From Orrella dioscoreae (GTDB lineage Bacteria > Pseudomonadota > Gammaproteobacteria > Burkholderiales > Burkholderiaceae_B): a stretch of 64,000 nucleotides of DNA. Under the pieces are notes generated by a model. The model saw only the letters and a list, made by a program, of their open reading frames with translations. It was not told the origin of the DNA and did not search any database. Within the stretch, counting starts at the first letter, position 1; the number at the start of each line of letters is the position of its first letter. The DNA lies in the NCBI RefSeq assembly GCF_900089455.2, contig NZ_LT907988.1, positions 1,798,001 through 1,862,000 on the forward strand. Direction: 5' to 3'. Of this stretch, positions 1 to 9,196 are shown in pieces. The translations under genes were made by a program, and so were the position numbers.

Positions 1-1206
1 GATCTCGACCTTGAAGCCGACCTGCTCCAGGCTCTGGCGGGTGTACTCGCCCAGGCGGTCCCACACGGCGCCGTAGGGATACGACAGGATCTTGATGGGG
101 GTCTTGGACAGGTCGACGCCGGATTCCTTGATCAGGGCGCGCGCGGCCTTGATGTCGAAGTCGTAGGCGCGCACGTTGCCGTCATAGAACGGAGTGCCGG
201 ACGAGATGGGGCCGGTGGCGACCTTGCCCAGGCCGAAGAAGATGTTGTCGACGACGAACTTGCGGTTCAGCGCGGTCATGACGGCCTGGCGCACCTTGAC
301 GTTGTCGAAGGGCGGCTTGCGCTGGTTCATCTGGATGTACGACTGCTGCGAGAACATTTCCCAGCCCTTGGTGGTGTATTCCACGTTGGGCAGCTTGCGC
401 AGGCGGCGCACGTCCACGCTGTCGGCGTCGCCGCTGCGCAGCACCTGCACGTCGCCGCGCTCGAAGGCCACGGCGCGCGAGGCGGCGTCGGGGATCACGC
501 TGAAGACGATGCTGTCCAGGTAGGGCTTGCCCTTCTGCCAGTAGCTGGGGTTGCGCTCCAGGATGATGTGCGAGCCCTTGCGCCATTCCTTCAGCTTGAA
601 GGGGCCGGTGCCGATGGGCGTCTGGTTGGCGGGGTTGCTGCGGAAGTCGGTGCCTTCGTAGATGTGCTTGGGCACGATGGGCATGTTGTCGCTGACGAAG
701 GCCTTCAGGAACGGCGCGAAGGGCTGCTTCAGGCGGATCTCGACCTTGTCCGGGGCCGTGGCGGTGACCGACTCGACGAACTGGTTGATGATGACGCGCG
801 CGCGCGGGTGGACTTCGCGCAGGAACTTGTCGATGGAGAACACCACGTCGTCGGCCGAGAAGGGCTTGCCGTCGTGCCAGGTGACGCCGGATTGCAGCTC
901 GAAGCTGTAGAGCTTGCCGTCGTCGGAGATCTTCCACGACTTGGCCAGGCCGGGCGCGGGCTCGATGGCGGGCGTCCAGGTCAGCAGGCTTTCATAGATC
1001 TTGCCGGCCACGTATTGCGTGGGGATCTGCTGGTTCAGGCCCAGCATGAGGATGGGCGGCTCGGGCTGCACGATGGCGCGCAGGGTGCCGCCCTGGGTCT
1101 GGGCGAAGGCGTTGGCGCCGGCCAGCGCCAGCATGCCGGCCAGGGCCATCGACAGCAGCGGGCGCTTGGCGCGGAAAGAGGAGGAGAGGTTGGCTGCGGA
1201 GGTCAT
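1..1206 (-). CDS. ABC transporter solute-binding protein, family 5 (peptide/DppA-OppA type), 3' end cut by window
   Basis: Periplasmic receptor of a peptide-type ABC importer. The 402 visible codons start at ATG 1206, preceded by an AAGGA ribosome site, and run off the left edge still open. The N-terminus is a signal peptide (basic start, hydrophobic core, cleavage near ANAFAQ at about residue 36). The mature part reads as SBP family 5: an early GGTLR segment, the typical WHDGKPFSADDVVFS stretch and the GTGPFKL motif. It is the last visible gene of the minus-strand operon with the 5-oxoprolinase genes, starting 50 nt after pxpA stops, so the ligand may be a gamma-glutamyl or pyroglutamyl compound or short peptide; that is inference from context. 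Permease and ATPase genes would be expected beyond the left edge. Confidence 0.9.
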   Translation of the reverse strand, partial: MTSAANLSSSFRAKRPLLSMALAGMLALAGANAFAQTQGGTLRAIVQPEPPILMLGLNQQIPTQYVAGKIYESLLTWTPAIEPAPGLAKSWKISDDGKLYSFELQSGVTWHDGKPFSADDVVFSIDKFLREVHPRARVIINQFVESVTATAPDKVEIRLKQPFAPFLKAFVSDNMPIVPKHIYEGTDFRSNPANQTPIGTGPFKLKEWRKGSHIILERNPSYWQKGKPYLDSIVFSVIPDAASRAVAFERGDVQVLRSGDADSVDVRRLRKLPNVEYTTKGWEMFSQQSYIQMNQRKPPFDNVKVRQAVMTALNRKFVVDNIFFGLGKVATGPISSGTPFYDGNVRAYDFDIKAARALIKESGVDLSKTPIKILSYPYGAVWDRLGEYTRQSLEQVGFKVEI

Positions 1207-1256
1207 GCGGTCATTCCTTGTTATGGGAGAGGCGGGAACGTCGTCGGGGTGTGGGG

Positions 1257-2009
1257 TCAGGTGCTGCGGATCGTGATGCCGTCGGCTTCGAGCGCGGCGC
1301 GGATCGTGCGCGCGAAGACGGCGGCGCCAGGCTGGTCGCCATGGATGCAAAGCGTGTCGGCGCGGATGGGCACTTCCTTGCCCGACAGCGCGCGCACCAC
1401 GCCGTCCTTGACCATGCGCTTGACCTGCGCGATGGCCTGGTCGACGTCCTCGATCATGGCGTGCGGCTGCGAGCGCGGCGTGAGCGTGGCGTCGTCCTGG
1501 TAGCTGCGGTCCGCATAGACTTCGTAGACGGTCGGCAGGCCCAGCTTCTCCGAGGCCGCGGCGATGGCGGCATTGGCGACGTAGATGGGCAGGGCCGGGT
1601 CGATGTCGTGCACGGCTTGCGCCACGGCCTCGGCCAGCGCCGGGTCCTTGGCCGTCATGTTGTAGAGCGCGCCATGCGTCTTGACGTGGTGCAGGCTGCC
1701 GCCCTGCGAGCGGGCGAAGGCCTGCAGCGCGCCGACCTGGTAGACGACCAGGGCATAGACCTCGTCCGGGCGCATGGCCATGACGCGCCGGCCGAAACCC
1801 TGCAGGTCGGGCAGGCCCGGGTGCGCGCCGATGGCCACGCCGTGCGCGATGGCGCCGCGCACGGTCTTCAGCATGACGTCGGGGTCGCCTGCGTGGAAAC
1901 CGCAAGCGATGTTGGCCGAGGTGATGTGGGCCAGCAGTTCGAGATCCTGGCCCATGACCCAGGGCCCGAAGCTCTCTCCCATGTCGCAGTTGATGTCCAG
2001 TGTTGGCAC
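1257..2009 (-). CDS. pxpA: 5-oxoprolinase subunit A (LamB/YcsF family)
   Basis: Subunit of the ATP-dependent prokaryotic 5-oxoprolinase PxpABC, which opens 5-oxoproline to glutamate in the cytoplasm. The start is GTG at 2009, chosen because AAGGAG lies just upstream and the protein then begins PTLDINCDMGESFG, the canonical LamB/YcsF N-terminus. ANIACGFHAGDP (about residues 34-45) and HVKTHGALYN (about 113-122) are also family signatures. At 250 aa it matches the usual length. The open frame continues upstream to 2873 only because it shadows pxpC. It lies 32 nt after pxpC in the same operon. Confidence 0.93.
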   Translation of the reverse strand: MPTLDINCDMGESFGPWVMGQDLELLAHITSANIACGFHAGDPDVMLKTVRGAIAHGVAIGAHPGLPDLQGFGRRVMAMRPDEVYALVVYQVGALQAFARSQGGSLHHVKTHGALYNMTAKDPALAEAVAQAVHDIDPALPIYVANAAIAAASEKLGLPTVYEVYADRSYQDDATLTPRSQPHAMIEDVDQAIAQVKRMVKDGVVRALSGKEVPIRADTLCIHGDQPGAAVFARTIRAALEADGITIRST

Positions 2010-2041
2010 GTTGTTTTCTCCTTGGGGGCTGGGGCGGTCCG

Positions 2042-3040
2042 CTACCGTTGCAGGGCAAGGGCGGCCGCTTCCTGTATTTGGATGAGACGATCCTCGGCGG
2101 CCAGCCAGGCAGCTTCCGCCTGGGCCTGGTCGACAAGGGTGAAATGCAGGGCATCGCCCGGCATGGCTTGCGCCAGCAGGGGCAGGTCGGCGCTGGCGAC
2201 GTAGCCGATCTTGGGATAGCCGCCGGCGCTTTGCCGGTCGGCCATCAGCACGATGGGCTGGCCGTCGGGCGGCACCTGCACGGCGCCGAACACCGTGGCT
2301 TCGGAGACCAGTTCCAGCGGCGCGATGAGCGACAGCGATTCGCCTTTCAGGCGGATGCCCATGCGGTCGGACTGTTGCGTGGCGGCGTAGGGCTGCGTGG
2401 TGAAGCTGTGGTGCGCGGCGAGGGTGAAGGCCTGCCAGTGCGGGCCGGCGATGACGCGGATCGCCGTGTCCGGCCGAGGGGCTGTCGCGGTGTCGATGGC
2501 CGGGGCCAGCAGCACCGGCAAGCCGCTTTGCACCATCCGGCGTTCGATGGGCAGCATGGGCAGCGCGCGCCGCGGCGCCAGCGCCACGCGGTCGCCGCCT
2601 TTCAGCGCGCGTCCCTCGTGGCCGCCGAAGCCCGCGCGCAGATTGGTGCTGCGGCTGCCCAGCACGGGCGGGGGGGCGAAGCCGCCGCGCACGGCCAGGT
2701 AGGCGCGCGCGCCGTCCTGGCGCAAGCCCAGGTCGAGCACGGTGCCGCGCTTGAGCAGCACGGCACGGTCCTGCGGGATGGCCTGTCCGCCCGCCGTCAC
2801 CGGCAGGCGCGCGCCGCAGACGGCGATGAGCGTGTCTTCGGAGAAGACCACGCGCGGGCCGCCCAGCGTGCACTCCAGCACGGCGGCCTGTTCAGGATTG
2901 CCGACCAGCGCGTTGGCCAGCCGGTGCGACCACTCGTCCATGGGGCCGTTGACCGACACGCCGTACTGTTGCTGGCCATAGCGGCCGGTGTCCTGCAGCG
3001 TGCTGAGCAGGCCGGGGCGTTCGACTCGCATCGTACTCAT
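2042..3040 (-). CDS. pxpC: 5-oxoprolinase subunit C (biotin-dependent carboxyltransferase-like)
   Basis: Large subunit of the 5-oxoprolinase complex, 332 aa, with the carboxyltransferase C/D (AHS2, KipA-like) fold. Near the N-terminus it has LLSTLQDTGRYG and the conserved GPMDEWSHRLANALVGN block, followed by FSEDTLIAVCGA. It overlaps the end of pxpB by 4 nt (ATGA at 3037-3040), which indicates translational coupling. A second in-frame ATG lies three codons downstream (MRVERPG), so the start could be 3031. PxpB and PxpC are sometimes fused as urea-amidolyase-like proteins; here they are separate. Confidence 0.93.
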   Translation of the reverse strand: MSTMRVERPGLLSTLQDTGRYGQQQYGVSVNGPMDEWSHRLANALVGNPEQAAVLECTLGGPRVVFSEDTLIAVCGARLPVTAGGQAIPQDRAVLLKRGTVLDLGLRQDGARAYLAVRGGFAPPPVLGSRSTNLRAGFGGHEGRALKGGDRVALAPRRALPMLPIERRMVQSGLPVLLAPAIDTATAPRPDTAIRVIAGPHWQAFTLAAHHSFTTQPYAATQQSDRMGIRLKGESLSLIAPLELVSEATVFGAVQVPPDGQPIVLMADRQSAGGYPKIGYVASADLPLLAQAMPGDALHFTLVDQAQAEAAWLAAEDRLIQIQEAAALALQR

Positions 3041-3777
3041 GCGCGCGCCTCCTGCAGGTCCCGGTATTCCTCTGGCGTGACGGGGCGGAAATGAATGCGG
3101 TCTTCCAGGCGCAGGCGCGCGGGCGGCTGGGCTTGCGGATCGAAGAGGCCGAGCGGCGTGCGCGCGATGACGTTCCAGCCGTTGGGCGAGGCCGTCTGGT
3201 TGATGGCCGTGAGCCCGTTGGCGATGGAGATCGTGCCGGCTTCGACCCGCGTGCGCGGCGTGGCGCGGCGGCCGATCTGCAGGCGCGGGTCCAGCGGGCC
3301 GGCGAAAGGCTGGCCCGGCGTGAAGAAGAAGGCGTAGATCATGAACGGCGCCAGGCTGTGCAGGGCGATGACCTCTTCCACGGCCAGGCCGCAGTGCCGC
3401 GCCACGGTTTCCAGGTCGGGGCCGAATTCACCGCCATAACAGGCCGGGATCTCGATGACGCGGCCGGTGCGGGCGTCTTCGGCCAGGTCCTGTTCGAGCA
3501 GGCGCCACAGTTGCGCGGTGAGCTGTTCGGACGCCGGGCCCGCCTCGCGCGGGAAGGCGCGAGGCTGGTAATGCACGGCGACCGTGGTGAAAGCCGGCAC
3601 CACCTCCACGACGCCGGGGAGCTGGCTGGCCGTGAGCAGCCGCGTGACGGCGTGCACGGTCCGGCTGGTGCCTGCGTCGACCACCTGGCCGAGACGCACG
3701 AGCACGCAGCGGTCGCCGACCGGCTCTATCTGCCAGTCTCGCAGGGACGGGGAAGTTTCGGCCACGATGACGCTCAC
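3037..3777 (-). CDS. pxpB: 5-oxoprolinase subunit B (KipI/AHS1 family)
   Basis: Small subunit of 5-oxoprolinase. The KipI/AHS1 domain spans nearly the whole protein: an N-terminal WQIEPVGDRCVLVRLG strand set, VEVVPAFTTVAVHY, and the C-terminal PGQPFAGPLDP and NGLTAINQTASPNGWNVIARTP segments. I chose GTG at 3777 because it overlaps the stop of the upstream aminotransferase as GTGA, as in the neighbouring couplings. An in-frame ATG at 3798 would give 253 aa but lies inside the aminotransferase. The gene is coupled on both sides, so expression should follow the operon promoter upstream of 4991. Confidence 0.9.
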   Translation of the reverse strand: MSVIVAETSPSLRDWQIEPVGDRCVLVRLGQVVDAGTSRTVHAVTRLLTASQLPGVVEVVPAFTTVAVHYQPRAFPREAGPASEQLTAQLWRLLEQDLAEDARTGRVIEIPACYGGEFGPDLETVARHCGLAVEEVIALHSLAPFMIYAFFFTPGQPFAGPLDPRLQIGRRATPRTRVEAGTISIANGLTAINQTASPNGWNVIARTPLGLFDPQAQPPARLRLEDRIHFRPVTPEEYRDLQEARA

Positions 3778-4991
3778 GCCTTGGCCAGTTGGCCGCAAGC
3801 CGCGACGATGCGTTCGCAGGCAAGCTTCAGGCGTTCGTCGGACAACGCGAAGGCCAGGCGCAGGTAGGGGGCGAGGCCGAAAGCCGTGCCGGGCACGACC
3901 GCCACGCCGGCCTCTTCCAGCAGGTAGCGGGCAAGGTCGAGATCGCTGCCGATGACCTGGCCTTGCGGCGTGCGCAGGCCGATGGCCTTGCCGCAGTCCG
4001 CGAACAGATAGAAGGCCGCGGGCGGACGGCTGATGGACAGCAGCGGGGTCTGGGCCAGGATGGACAGGGCGGTGTCGCGGCGCACGCGCAGCCGGTCGCG
4101 CCAGTCGTCCAGGAATTCCTGCGGGCCGTCGAGCGCGGCGGTGGCGGCGGCCTGGCTGACCGAGCTGGGGTTGCTGGTGCTTTGCGACTGCAGCAGCTCC
4201 ATGCCCTTGATGAGCCAGGCCGGGCCGCCGGCGTAGCCCAGGCGCCAGCCGGTCATGGCATGGCTCTTGGACACGCCATTGATGGTGAGCACGCGGTCCT
4301 TGAGGTCGGGCGCTGCCTGGGCGAAGGAGGTGAAACTGCCTTCGTAGAGGATCTTTTCGTAGATGTCGTCCGACAGCACCAGGATGCGGGGATGCTTGCG
4401 CACGACGTCGGCCAGCGCCGCCAGTTCTTCACGGGAGTACAGCGCACCCGAGGGGTTGCAGGGGGCGTTCAGGATCAGCCAGCGGGTATTGGGCGTGATG
4501 TGCGCGGCCAACAGGTCGGGCGTCAGCTTGAAATGATCGCCGGCGGGCGGGGTGATGACGACTGGCGTGCCGTCCGCGATTTGCACCATTTCGGTGTACG
4601 AGACCCAAAATGGTGCAATAACCAGTGCCTCATCGCCCTGGTTCAGCGTGGCCAGCAAGGCGTTGAACAGCAATTGCTTGGCGCCCGTGGCCGCGATGAT
4701 TTCCGAAGGTTGATAGTCGAGGTCGTTGTCGTCGCGGAATTTGCGCTGGATGGCTGCCTTCAGGGCCGGCGTGCCGCCGACGCTGGTATAGCGGGTCTGG
4801 CCGCCGATGATGCCCTTGATGGCCGCGTACTGGATGTGCGCGGGCGTGTCGAAATCCAGCTCGCCCTCGCTCAGGCTGATGATGGAGCGGCCTTCGGCCG
4901 CAAGGCGGCGGGCCAGTTCGGAGACGGCGCCCGTGGCGGAGGGGCGGGCGGCGGCCAGGCGGTTCGAGAGGATGGCGTGAGGGGCGGACAT
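3774..4991 (-). CDS. PLP-dependent aminotransferase, class I/II (aspartate aminotransferase-like)
   Basis: Fold-type I aminotransferase of 405 aa. Visible signatures are ATGAKQLLFNAL (about 101-112, phosphate-binding part), NAPCNPSG with the cofactor-contacting Asn near 179, SDDIYE with Tyr211, and NGVSKSHAMTGWRLGY with Lys242 as the Schiff-base lysine. The C-terminal FGLAPYLRLAFAL carries the substrate-carboxylate Arg. It is the first gene of the operon leading into pxpB-pxpC-pxpA and the solute-binding protein. The substrate cannot be read from sequence. Glutamate released from 5-oxoproline would be a plausible amino donor or product, but this is inference. Confidence 0.9.
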   Translation of the reverse strand: MSAPHAILSNRLAAARPSATGAVSELARRLAAEGRSIISLSEGELDFDTPAHIQYAAIKGIIGGQTRYTSVGGTPALKAAIQRKFRDDNDLDYQPSEIIAATGAKQLLFNALLATLNQGDEALVIAPFWVSYTEMVQIADGTPVVITPPAGDHFKLTPDLLAAHITPNTRWLILNAPCNPSGALYSREELAALADVVRKHPRILVLSDDIYEKILYEGSFTSFAQAAPDLKDRVLTINGVSKSHAMTGWRLGYAGGPAWLIKGMELLQSQSTSNPSSVSQAAATAALDGPQEFLDDWRDRLRVRRDTALSILAQTPLLSISRPPAAFYLFADCGKAIGLRTPQGQVIGSDLDLARYLLEEAGVAVVPGTAFGLAPYLRLAFALSDERLKLACERIVAACGQLAKA

Positions 4992-5054
4992 GGCGGCTCG
5001 GATTCAGGTGTCGGGAAGACTCAGCTTGGGGGATGTGGCTACCGATGTACATCC

Positions 5055-5062
5055 GGTATACC
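5055..5062. promoter_or_regulatory. Palindrome GGTATACC, candidate GntR operator
   Basis: A perfect 8-bp palindrome in the 166-bp divergent region between the aminotransferase operon and the GntR gene. GntR/FCD regulators often bind short palindromes of this kind, so it may be the operator. A TATAAT hexamer at 5076-5081 on the plus strand could be a -10 element, though no good -35 accompanies it. Confidence 0.4.
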
Positions 5063-5087
5063 ACCTAGATTCCACTATAATGCCAGT

Positions 5088-5120
5088 GGTACAAGCAATA
5101 TCCGTGCCTGGTTTTGTACC
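5088..5120. promoter_or_regulatory. Inverted repeat GGTACAA-N19-TTGTACC, candidate regulator site
   Basis: Arms GGTACAA (5088-5094) and TTGTACC (5114-5120) are perfectly complementary with a 19-nt spacer, just upstream of the GntR start codon. With GGTATACC at 5055 this gives three GGTA-type elements in one divergent promoter region. Binding of the adjacent GntR protein is inference. Confidence 0.35.
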
Positions 5121-5157
5121 GGTTCCAAGCTGGCACGGATCGTGCACAATCACGCCC

Positions 5158-5841
5158 ATGGATATGAGCCAGACAATGGAAAGAGAAAGCCAGGAAGCCG
5201 CCAGCGGCGTCCGGGGGCTGGGCAACCAGGCCTATGACGCCCTGGTCGACATGATCCTGTCGCGCGAGCTCAGGCAGGGGGAGCAGGTTCAGGAGCGCAT
5301 GCTCGCCGTGCGGCTGGGGGTGTCACGCACGCCCCTGCGCGAGGCCATGCACCGGCTCGAAGGCGAGCAGCTCCTGGAACGCAAATCCAACAACCGCCTG
5401 TTCGTGCGGCAGGTCACGCTGCAGGAACTGATGGAAGCGCTCTATATCCGGCGCCTGCTGGAGGGAGATGCCGCGGCCAGGGCGGCGGGCAAGGTGCCGC
5501 TGGACAAGCTGGCCGACCTGCGCGAGCGCATCCAGTGGCTGATGGAACACGGCGCCGCCGGTGACCCGCTGCACCAGCAGCTGGACGCCGAGCTGCACGG
5601 TTTCATTTCCGATTACTGCGGCAACGAACTGCTGGCCGGCATGATCGCGAACCTGCGCCAGAAAACCCGCATGTTTTCCTTGAAGCGGCTGGAAAACCGC
5701 ATGGTGCCGGTCTGTGACGAGCACATGGCGATGATCGATGCGCTGGCGCGCGGCGACGGCCAGGCGGCGCAGGCCGAGACCATGCGACACATCGACAACA
5801 TCCGCCAGTCCATCATCGACAAGCTGGCGGGGTCCTACTAG
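5158..5841 (+). CDS. GntR family transcriptional regulator, FCD domain
   Basis: Regulator of 227 aa with an N-terminal winged helix-turn-helix ([21 protein letters not shown], about residues 50-70) and a C-terminal helical FCD ligand-binding domain in which DAELHGFI and [10 protein letters not shown] carry the His residues that bind metal in this family. The open frame extends back to 4990, but the ATG at 5158 (or 5164, 5176) fits the family length; none has a strong ribosome site. It is divergent from the aminotransferase-pxp operon and probably represses it in response to a carboxylate ligand. Its TAG stop shares the CTAG tetramer with the stop of the convergent response-regulator gene. Confidence 0.88.
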   Translation: MDMSQTMERESQEAASGVRGLGNQAYDALVDMILSRELRQGEQVQERMLAVRLGVSRTPLREAMHRLEGEQLLERKSNNRLFVRQVTLQELMEALYIRRLLEGDAAARAAGKVPLDKLADLRERIQWLMEHGAAGDPLHQQLDAELHGFISDYCGNELLAGMIANLRQKTRMFSLKRLENRMVPVCDEHMAMIDALARGDGQAAQAETMRHIDNIRQSIIDKLAGSY

Positions 5842-7208
5842 GACGGTTGGCTGTTGCCTGCGGGGCTGCCTGGCTGGTAGGCGCTGCGGTCGATGCCATG
5901 GCGCTGCAGCTTGTCGTAGAAGGTCTTGCGGGGAATGCCCAGCGCCTGCAGCGTGGCGCGCACGTCGCCCGCATGACGGGCAAGCGCCTGGCGGATCAGG
6001 CCGGCTTCGTGCTTTTCCATCAATGCCGGCAGGCTTTCCTCGGCGTCCGCGGGCGAGGCCTGCGGCATCAGGGCGTCAGCCAGGCCCAGCACCTGGCGTT
6101 CGGCGTAATGCGCCAGTTCGCGCACATTGCCCGGCCAGTCGTGCCCATGCAGATAGTCCAGGATCGTGCCGTCGGGCAGCACCGGCTCGCGCTTGAAGCG
6201 CGCGGCCGCGCGCATCGAGAAGTGCGTGAACAGCATCGCCAGGTCTTCGCGCCGCTCGCGCAAGGCGGGCAGGCGCAGCGTCACCACGTTCAGGCGGTAA
6301 TAGAGATCGGCCCGGAAGTCGCCGCGTTGCGACGGGTCGCCCAGGTCCACCTTGGTGGCCGCGACCACGCGCAGGTCCACCGGCCGCAGTTCGTTGCTGC
6401 CCAGCGGCGTGACCGCGCGGGTTTCCAGCACGCGCAGCAGATTGACCTGCGCGGCGGCCGGCATGCTTTCGATTTCATCGAGGAACAGGGTGCCGCCGCT
6501 GGCGTATTCGATGCTGCCCACGCGGCGCTTGTGCGCGCCGGTGAAGGCGCCGGCCTCGTGCCCGAACAGTTCGCTTTCGATCACCGTGACAGGCAGCGCG
6601 CCGCAATTCAGTGCCACGAAGGGGCGCGGCGCGCGCCGGCTCAGGCGATGCAGCGACGCGGCCACCACTTCCTTGCCGGCGCCCGTTTCGCCTTCGACCA
6701 GCACGTCGACGTCGGCGTCGGCGATGTGGCGCAGCGTCTGCCGCAGGCGTTGCATGGCCGGGCTTTCGCCGATGAGCGGCAGGTCGTCGTCGACCGCGAC
6801 CGCCTGCGCTTTCAGCCGCCGGTTGTCCAGCGCCAGCCGGCGCTGGGCGCAGGCGTTGCGCACGGCGGTGAGCAGGCGTGCGCTGGCATAGGGCTTGGCG
6901 AGGAAGTCGTACGCGCCTTGCTGCATGGCCTGCACGGCCATGGGGATGTCGCCGTGGCCGGTGATGAGGATGACGGGCAGGTCGGGGTCGCGGGCGCGGA
7001 CCGCCTGGAAGAGTTGCAGGCCGTCCATGCCGGGCATGCGCACGTCGGTGACGAGCACGCCGTCGAAGTCGGGGGGCAGGGCGGCCAGCGCGGCGTTGGC
7101 GCTGGCATGGACCGTCACCTGCACGCCATGCAACGCCAGGCTCTGCGCCGTGGCCTGGCGCAGGTCGGCGTCGTCGTCCACGAAGAAAACATGCTGGGCG
7201 GCGTTCAT
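5838..7208 (-). CDS. dctD: Sigma-54-dependent response regulator, DctD type
   Basis: NtrC-family activator of 456 aa in three parts. The receiver (1-120) has acidic residues DDD at 11-13, phosphoacceptor Asp55 and Lys105. The AAA+ domain has Walker A GETGAGKE (173-180), the sigma-54 contact loop GAFTGA (220-225) and Walker B GGTLFLDE (238-245). A Fis-type helix-turn-helix lies near the C-terminus (about 405-440). It is coupled to the sensor kinase by a 4-nt ATGA overlap. The partner kinase and the nearby dctA gene with a perfect sigma-54 promoter identify it as the C4-dicarboxylate activator; the name rests on that context and on domain order. Confidence 0.92.
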   Translation of the reverse strand: MNAAQHVFFVDDDADLRQATAQSLALHGVQVTVHASANAALAALPPDFDGVLVTDVRMPGMDGLQLFQAVRARDPDLPVILITGHGDIPMAVQAMQQGAYDFLAKPYASARLLTAVRNACAQRRLALDNRRLKAQAVAVDDDLPLIGESPAMQRLRQTLRHIADADVDVLVEGETGAGKEVVAASLHRLSRRAPRPFVALNCGALPVTVIESELFGHEAGAFTGAHKRRVGSIEYASGGTLFLDEIESMPAAAQVNLLRVLETRAVTPLGSNELRPVDLRVVAATKVDLGDPSQRGDFRADLYYRLNVVTLRLPALRERREDLAMLFTHFSMRAAARFKREPVLPDGTILDYLHGHDWPGNVRELAHYAERQVLGLADALMPQASPADAEESLPALMEKHEAGLIRQALARHAGDVRATLQALGIPRKTFYDKLQRHGIDRSAYQPGSPAGNSQPS

Positions 7209-9028
7209 GCGGCGTCTGCCTTTCGAAGTTGGAGGAGGAAGGTGGCGCCGCCATCGCGCGGCGTCACGGCATCGAGCTCGCCGCCCAGTTCGCGGGCGAT
7301 GTCGCGGCTGATGACGAGACCCAGTCCCAACCCGGCCGGCCGCTCGGAGGAAAAGGGCGTGAAGAGCGTGGCGCGCGCGGTGGCGGACAGGCCCGGGCCG
7401 TTGTCGCTGATTTCGATGTAGAGGCGGGTGTCGGCCGCCCAGGCGCGCACGCGCAGGAAACCGTCATCGCGGCCGGCCAGGGCATCCAGCGCGTTCTGCA
7501 GCAGGTTCACCAGGATCTGCTCCAGGCGCACGCGTTCGCCCTGGGCCAGCAGGTCGTCGGGGATGTCGCTGGTGTGGAGACGCACGCCCAGCTGCCTGGC
7601 GCGCGGAGCCAGCAACAGCAGCGCGCCGTCGACCGCGTCGCGCACCCGCACGGCGTCGTCCCGGGCCAGCGGCTTGCGCGCGAAGCCGCGCAGCTCGCCC
7701 GTGATGTGGCCGATGCGCTCGGTCAGCGACACGATGGTGTCCAGCGCCTGGCCGGCAGACTCGGGGCGCTGCTGGCGCAGCAGTTCGCCGGCATTCTCGG
7801 CATAGGTGCGGATGGCGGCCAGCGGCTGGTTGATCTCGTGGGCCACGCCTGCCGAGATCTGGCCCAGCAGCGACAGCTTGTTGGCTTGCTCCAGTTCCGC
7901 CTGCAGGGCGCGGGCGCGCGCCTGGGTGCGTTGGCGGTCGGCCATTTCCGTGGTGAGTTGGGCATTGCTGTCGCGCAGCGCCTCGGTGCGCGCCTGCACC
8001 AGGGCTTCGAGCGTGGCGCGCTGGCGCTTTTGCAGGGCCAGTTCATCCTGCCGGCGGCGGCGATACAGCAGCCAGGTGGCGGCGACGGCCAGCGCCAGCA
8101 GGCAGGCCAGCAAGGAGGCCTGGCGGGTTTCGGCGATTTCCTCGGCATAGACCGGCGCCACCGGCACCAGCGCCCGCAAGGTCCAGCCCAGGCCGGTGAT
8201 GGCCTGGCGTGCCTCGGCATAGCGCGTGCCCTGGATGACGACTTCGCCGGGCGTGCCGGTCACCTGCCGCCAGGGCAGCAGCGTGAGCGGCGCGTCGCCG
8301 AATTGCAGGCTGTCGCGCAGCACGCGTGCGCGTTCGGCGGTGACGGGCGACAGGGTCAGGAAGCGCCAGTCGGCCTGGCTGCCGAACAGGATGATGCCTT
8401 CTTCGTCATGCACCAGATAGCGTTGCGGCAGCTTGCGCCAGATGGTCTCCATGCCATGGAACTCCACCTTCACCACGAGCACGCCCAGCGGCTGGCCGTC
8501 GTCGTCGTCGATGCGGCGCGACTGGTACAGCCCGGGCAGGCGGCTCGCCGTGCCCAGCGCGAAATAGTCGGCCGTGCCGTGCTGCCAGGCGTCCTTGAAG
8601 TACGGCCGGAAACCGTAGTGCACGCCTGCGAAGCTGGTGGGCGTGCGCCAGTTGCTGGCGGCGATGGCCAGGCCGTCCTGGTTCAGCAGGTAGACGACCG
8701 AGGCACCGGTGCCCGCGGGCAGGCCTTCGAGCTTGGCATTCAGCGTGGCAAGCGCGGCCCCGGTGGGTTGGCGCAGCACATCGCGCAATTGCCGGTCCTG
8801 CGCCAGCACGAAGGGCAGCGTGCGGAACTTGTTCAGTTCGCTTTCCAGCAGTTGCGCCTGTCCCTGCGCGACAGCCTGGGCCTGGGCCACGACGCGTTCG
8901 TGGGCCGTCACGCTGCCCACGCGCCCGGCGCTGGTCCAGGTGAGCGCCAGCACGATCACGGCGAGCGCGAACAGCAGCCAGGCGCCGCGGCGGGAGACGC
9001 GGGGAGGAGGGGGAAAGCGGGTGGGCAT
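7205..9028 (-). CDS. dctB: C4-dicarboxylate sensor histidine kinase, DctB type
   Basis: Membrane sensor kinase of 607 aa. Transmembrane helices lie at about 15-33 and 304-322 and enclose a periplasmic double-Cache sensor region containing [13 protein letters not shown] and a [14 protein letters not shown] strand. A cytoplasmic coiled coil (about 330-390) precedes the HisKA domain with phospho-acceptor His397 in [20 protein letters not shown]. The ATPase domain follows, with an N-box ([11 protein letters not shown]), G1 (SDNGPGLS) and G2 (GLGLGL). This architecture is that of rhizobial DctB. It is divergent from dctA, with the 310-bp control region between them. Confidence 0.92.
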   Translation of the reverse strand: MPTRFPPPPRVSRRGAWLLFALAVIVLALTWTSAGRVGSVTAHERVVAQAQAVAQGQAQLLESELNKFRTLPFVLAQDRQLRDVLRQPTGAALATLNAKLEGLPAGTGASVVYLLNQDGLAIAASNWRTPTSFAGVHYGFRPYFKDAWQHGTADYFALGTASRLPGLYQSRRIDDDDGQPLGVLVVKVEFHGMETIWRKLPQRYLVHDEEGIILFGSQADWRFLTLSPVTAERARVLRDSLQFGDAPLTLLPWRQVTGTPGEVVIQGTRYAEARQAITGLGWTLRALVPVAPVYAEEIAETRQASLLACLLALAVAATWLLYRRRRQDELALQKRQRATLEALVQARTEALRDSNAQLTTEMADRQRTQARARALQAELEQANKLSLLGQISAGVAHEINQPLAAIRTYAENAGELLRQQRPESAGQALDTIVSLTERIGHITGELRGFARKPLARDDAVRVRDAVDGALLLLAPRARQLGVRLHTSDIPDDLLAQGERVRLEQILVNLLQNALDALAGRDDGFLRVRAWAADTRLYIEISDNGPGLSATARATLFTPFSSERPAGLGLGLVISRDIARELGGELDAVTPRDGGATFLLQLRKADAA

Positions 9029-9048
9029 GCGAAGTCACGGACGCAGGT

Positions 9049-9066
9049 TGTGCGGATTTCCGCACA
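9049..9066. promoter_or_regulatory. Perfect palindrome, candidate DctD upstream activator site 1
   Basis: TGTGCGGATTTCCGCACA: 8-bp arms TGTGCGGA / TCCGCACA around a 2-bp centre. The half-site TGTGCGG matches what I recall of rhizobial DctD sites. It lies about 130 bp upstream of the sigma-54 promoter of dctA and only about 20 bp upstream of dctB, so it may also affect dctBD. Confidence 0.7.
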
Positions 9067-9080
9067 TTCTACGGCGGAAT

Positions 9081-9098
9081 TTGGCGGAATTTCGCCAA
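9081..9098. promoter_or_regulatory. Second palindrome, candidate DctD activator site 2
   Basis: TTGGCGGAATTTCGCCAA: arms TTGGCG / CGCCAA around an almost symmetric centre. Its midpoint is 32 bp from that of site 1, about three helical turns, so two dimers would sit on the same DNA face. That is the usual layout for sigma-54 activators. Confidence 0.55.
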
Positions 9099-9119
9099 GT
9101 TTGTGTCATCTCAACCGGG

Positions 9120-9171
9120 AAAGGAAAAAATTTCCTTTATGAATCAAGGCTATTCCTGATCGTGATTCAGG
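9120..9171. promoter_or_regulatory. Two further dyads between activator sites and promoter
   Basis: AAAGGAAA-AAA-TTTCCTTT (9120-9138) is a perfect A/T-rich inverted repeat, and CCTGA-N7-TCAGG (9155-9171) is a short one. Together they form an unusually A/T-rich stretch for this genome between the activator sites and the sigma-54 promoter. A bend or an IHF-type site here would fit, but I see no clean IHF consensus. Confidence 0.3.
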
Positions 9172-9180
9172 TTATTCCGT

Positions 9181-9196
9181 TGGCACGCGGCTTGCA
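9181..9196 (+). promoter_or_regulatory. Sigma-54 (RpoN) promoter of dctA
   Basis: TGGCACGCGGCTTGCA matches the -24/-12 consensus TGGCACG-N4-TTGCA with exact spacing. The GG at 9182-9183 is the -24 element and the GC at 9194-9195 the -12 element, so transcription should begin near 9207, about 130 nt before the dctA start codon. Confidence 0.88.

Noticed and set aside
2010-2873. N-terminal extension of the pxpA frame
   Set aside because: It shadows pxpC; pxpA has its own GTG start with a strong ribosome site at 2009.
5076-5081. TATAAT as a defined promoter of the GntR gene
   Set aside because: No acceptable -35 hexamer at the right distance, so it is mentioned only as a possible element.
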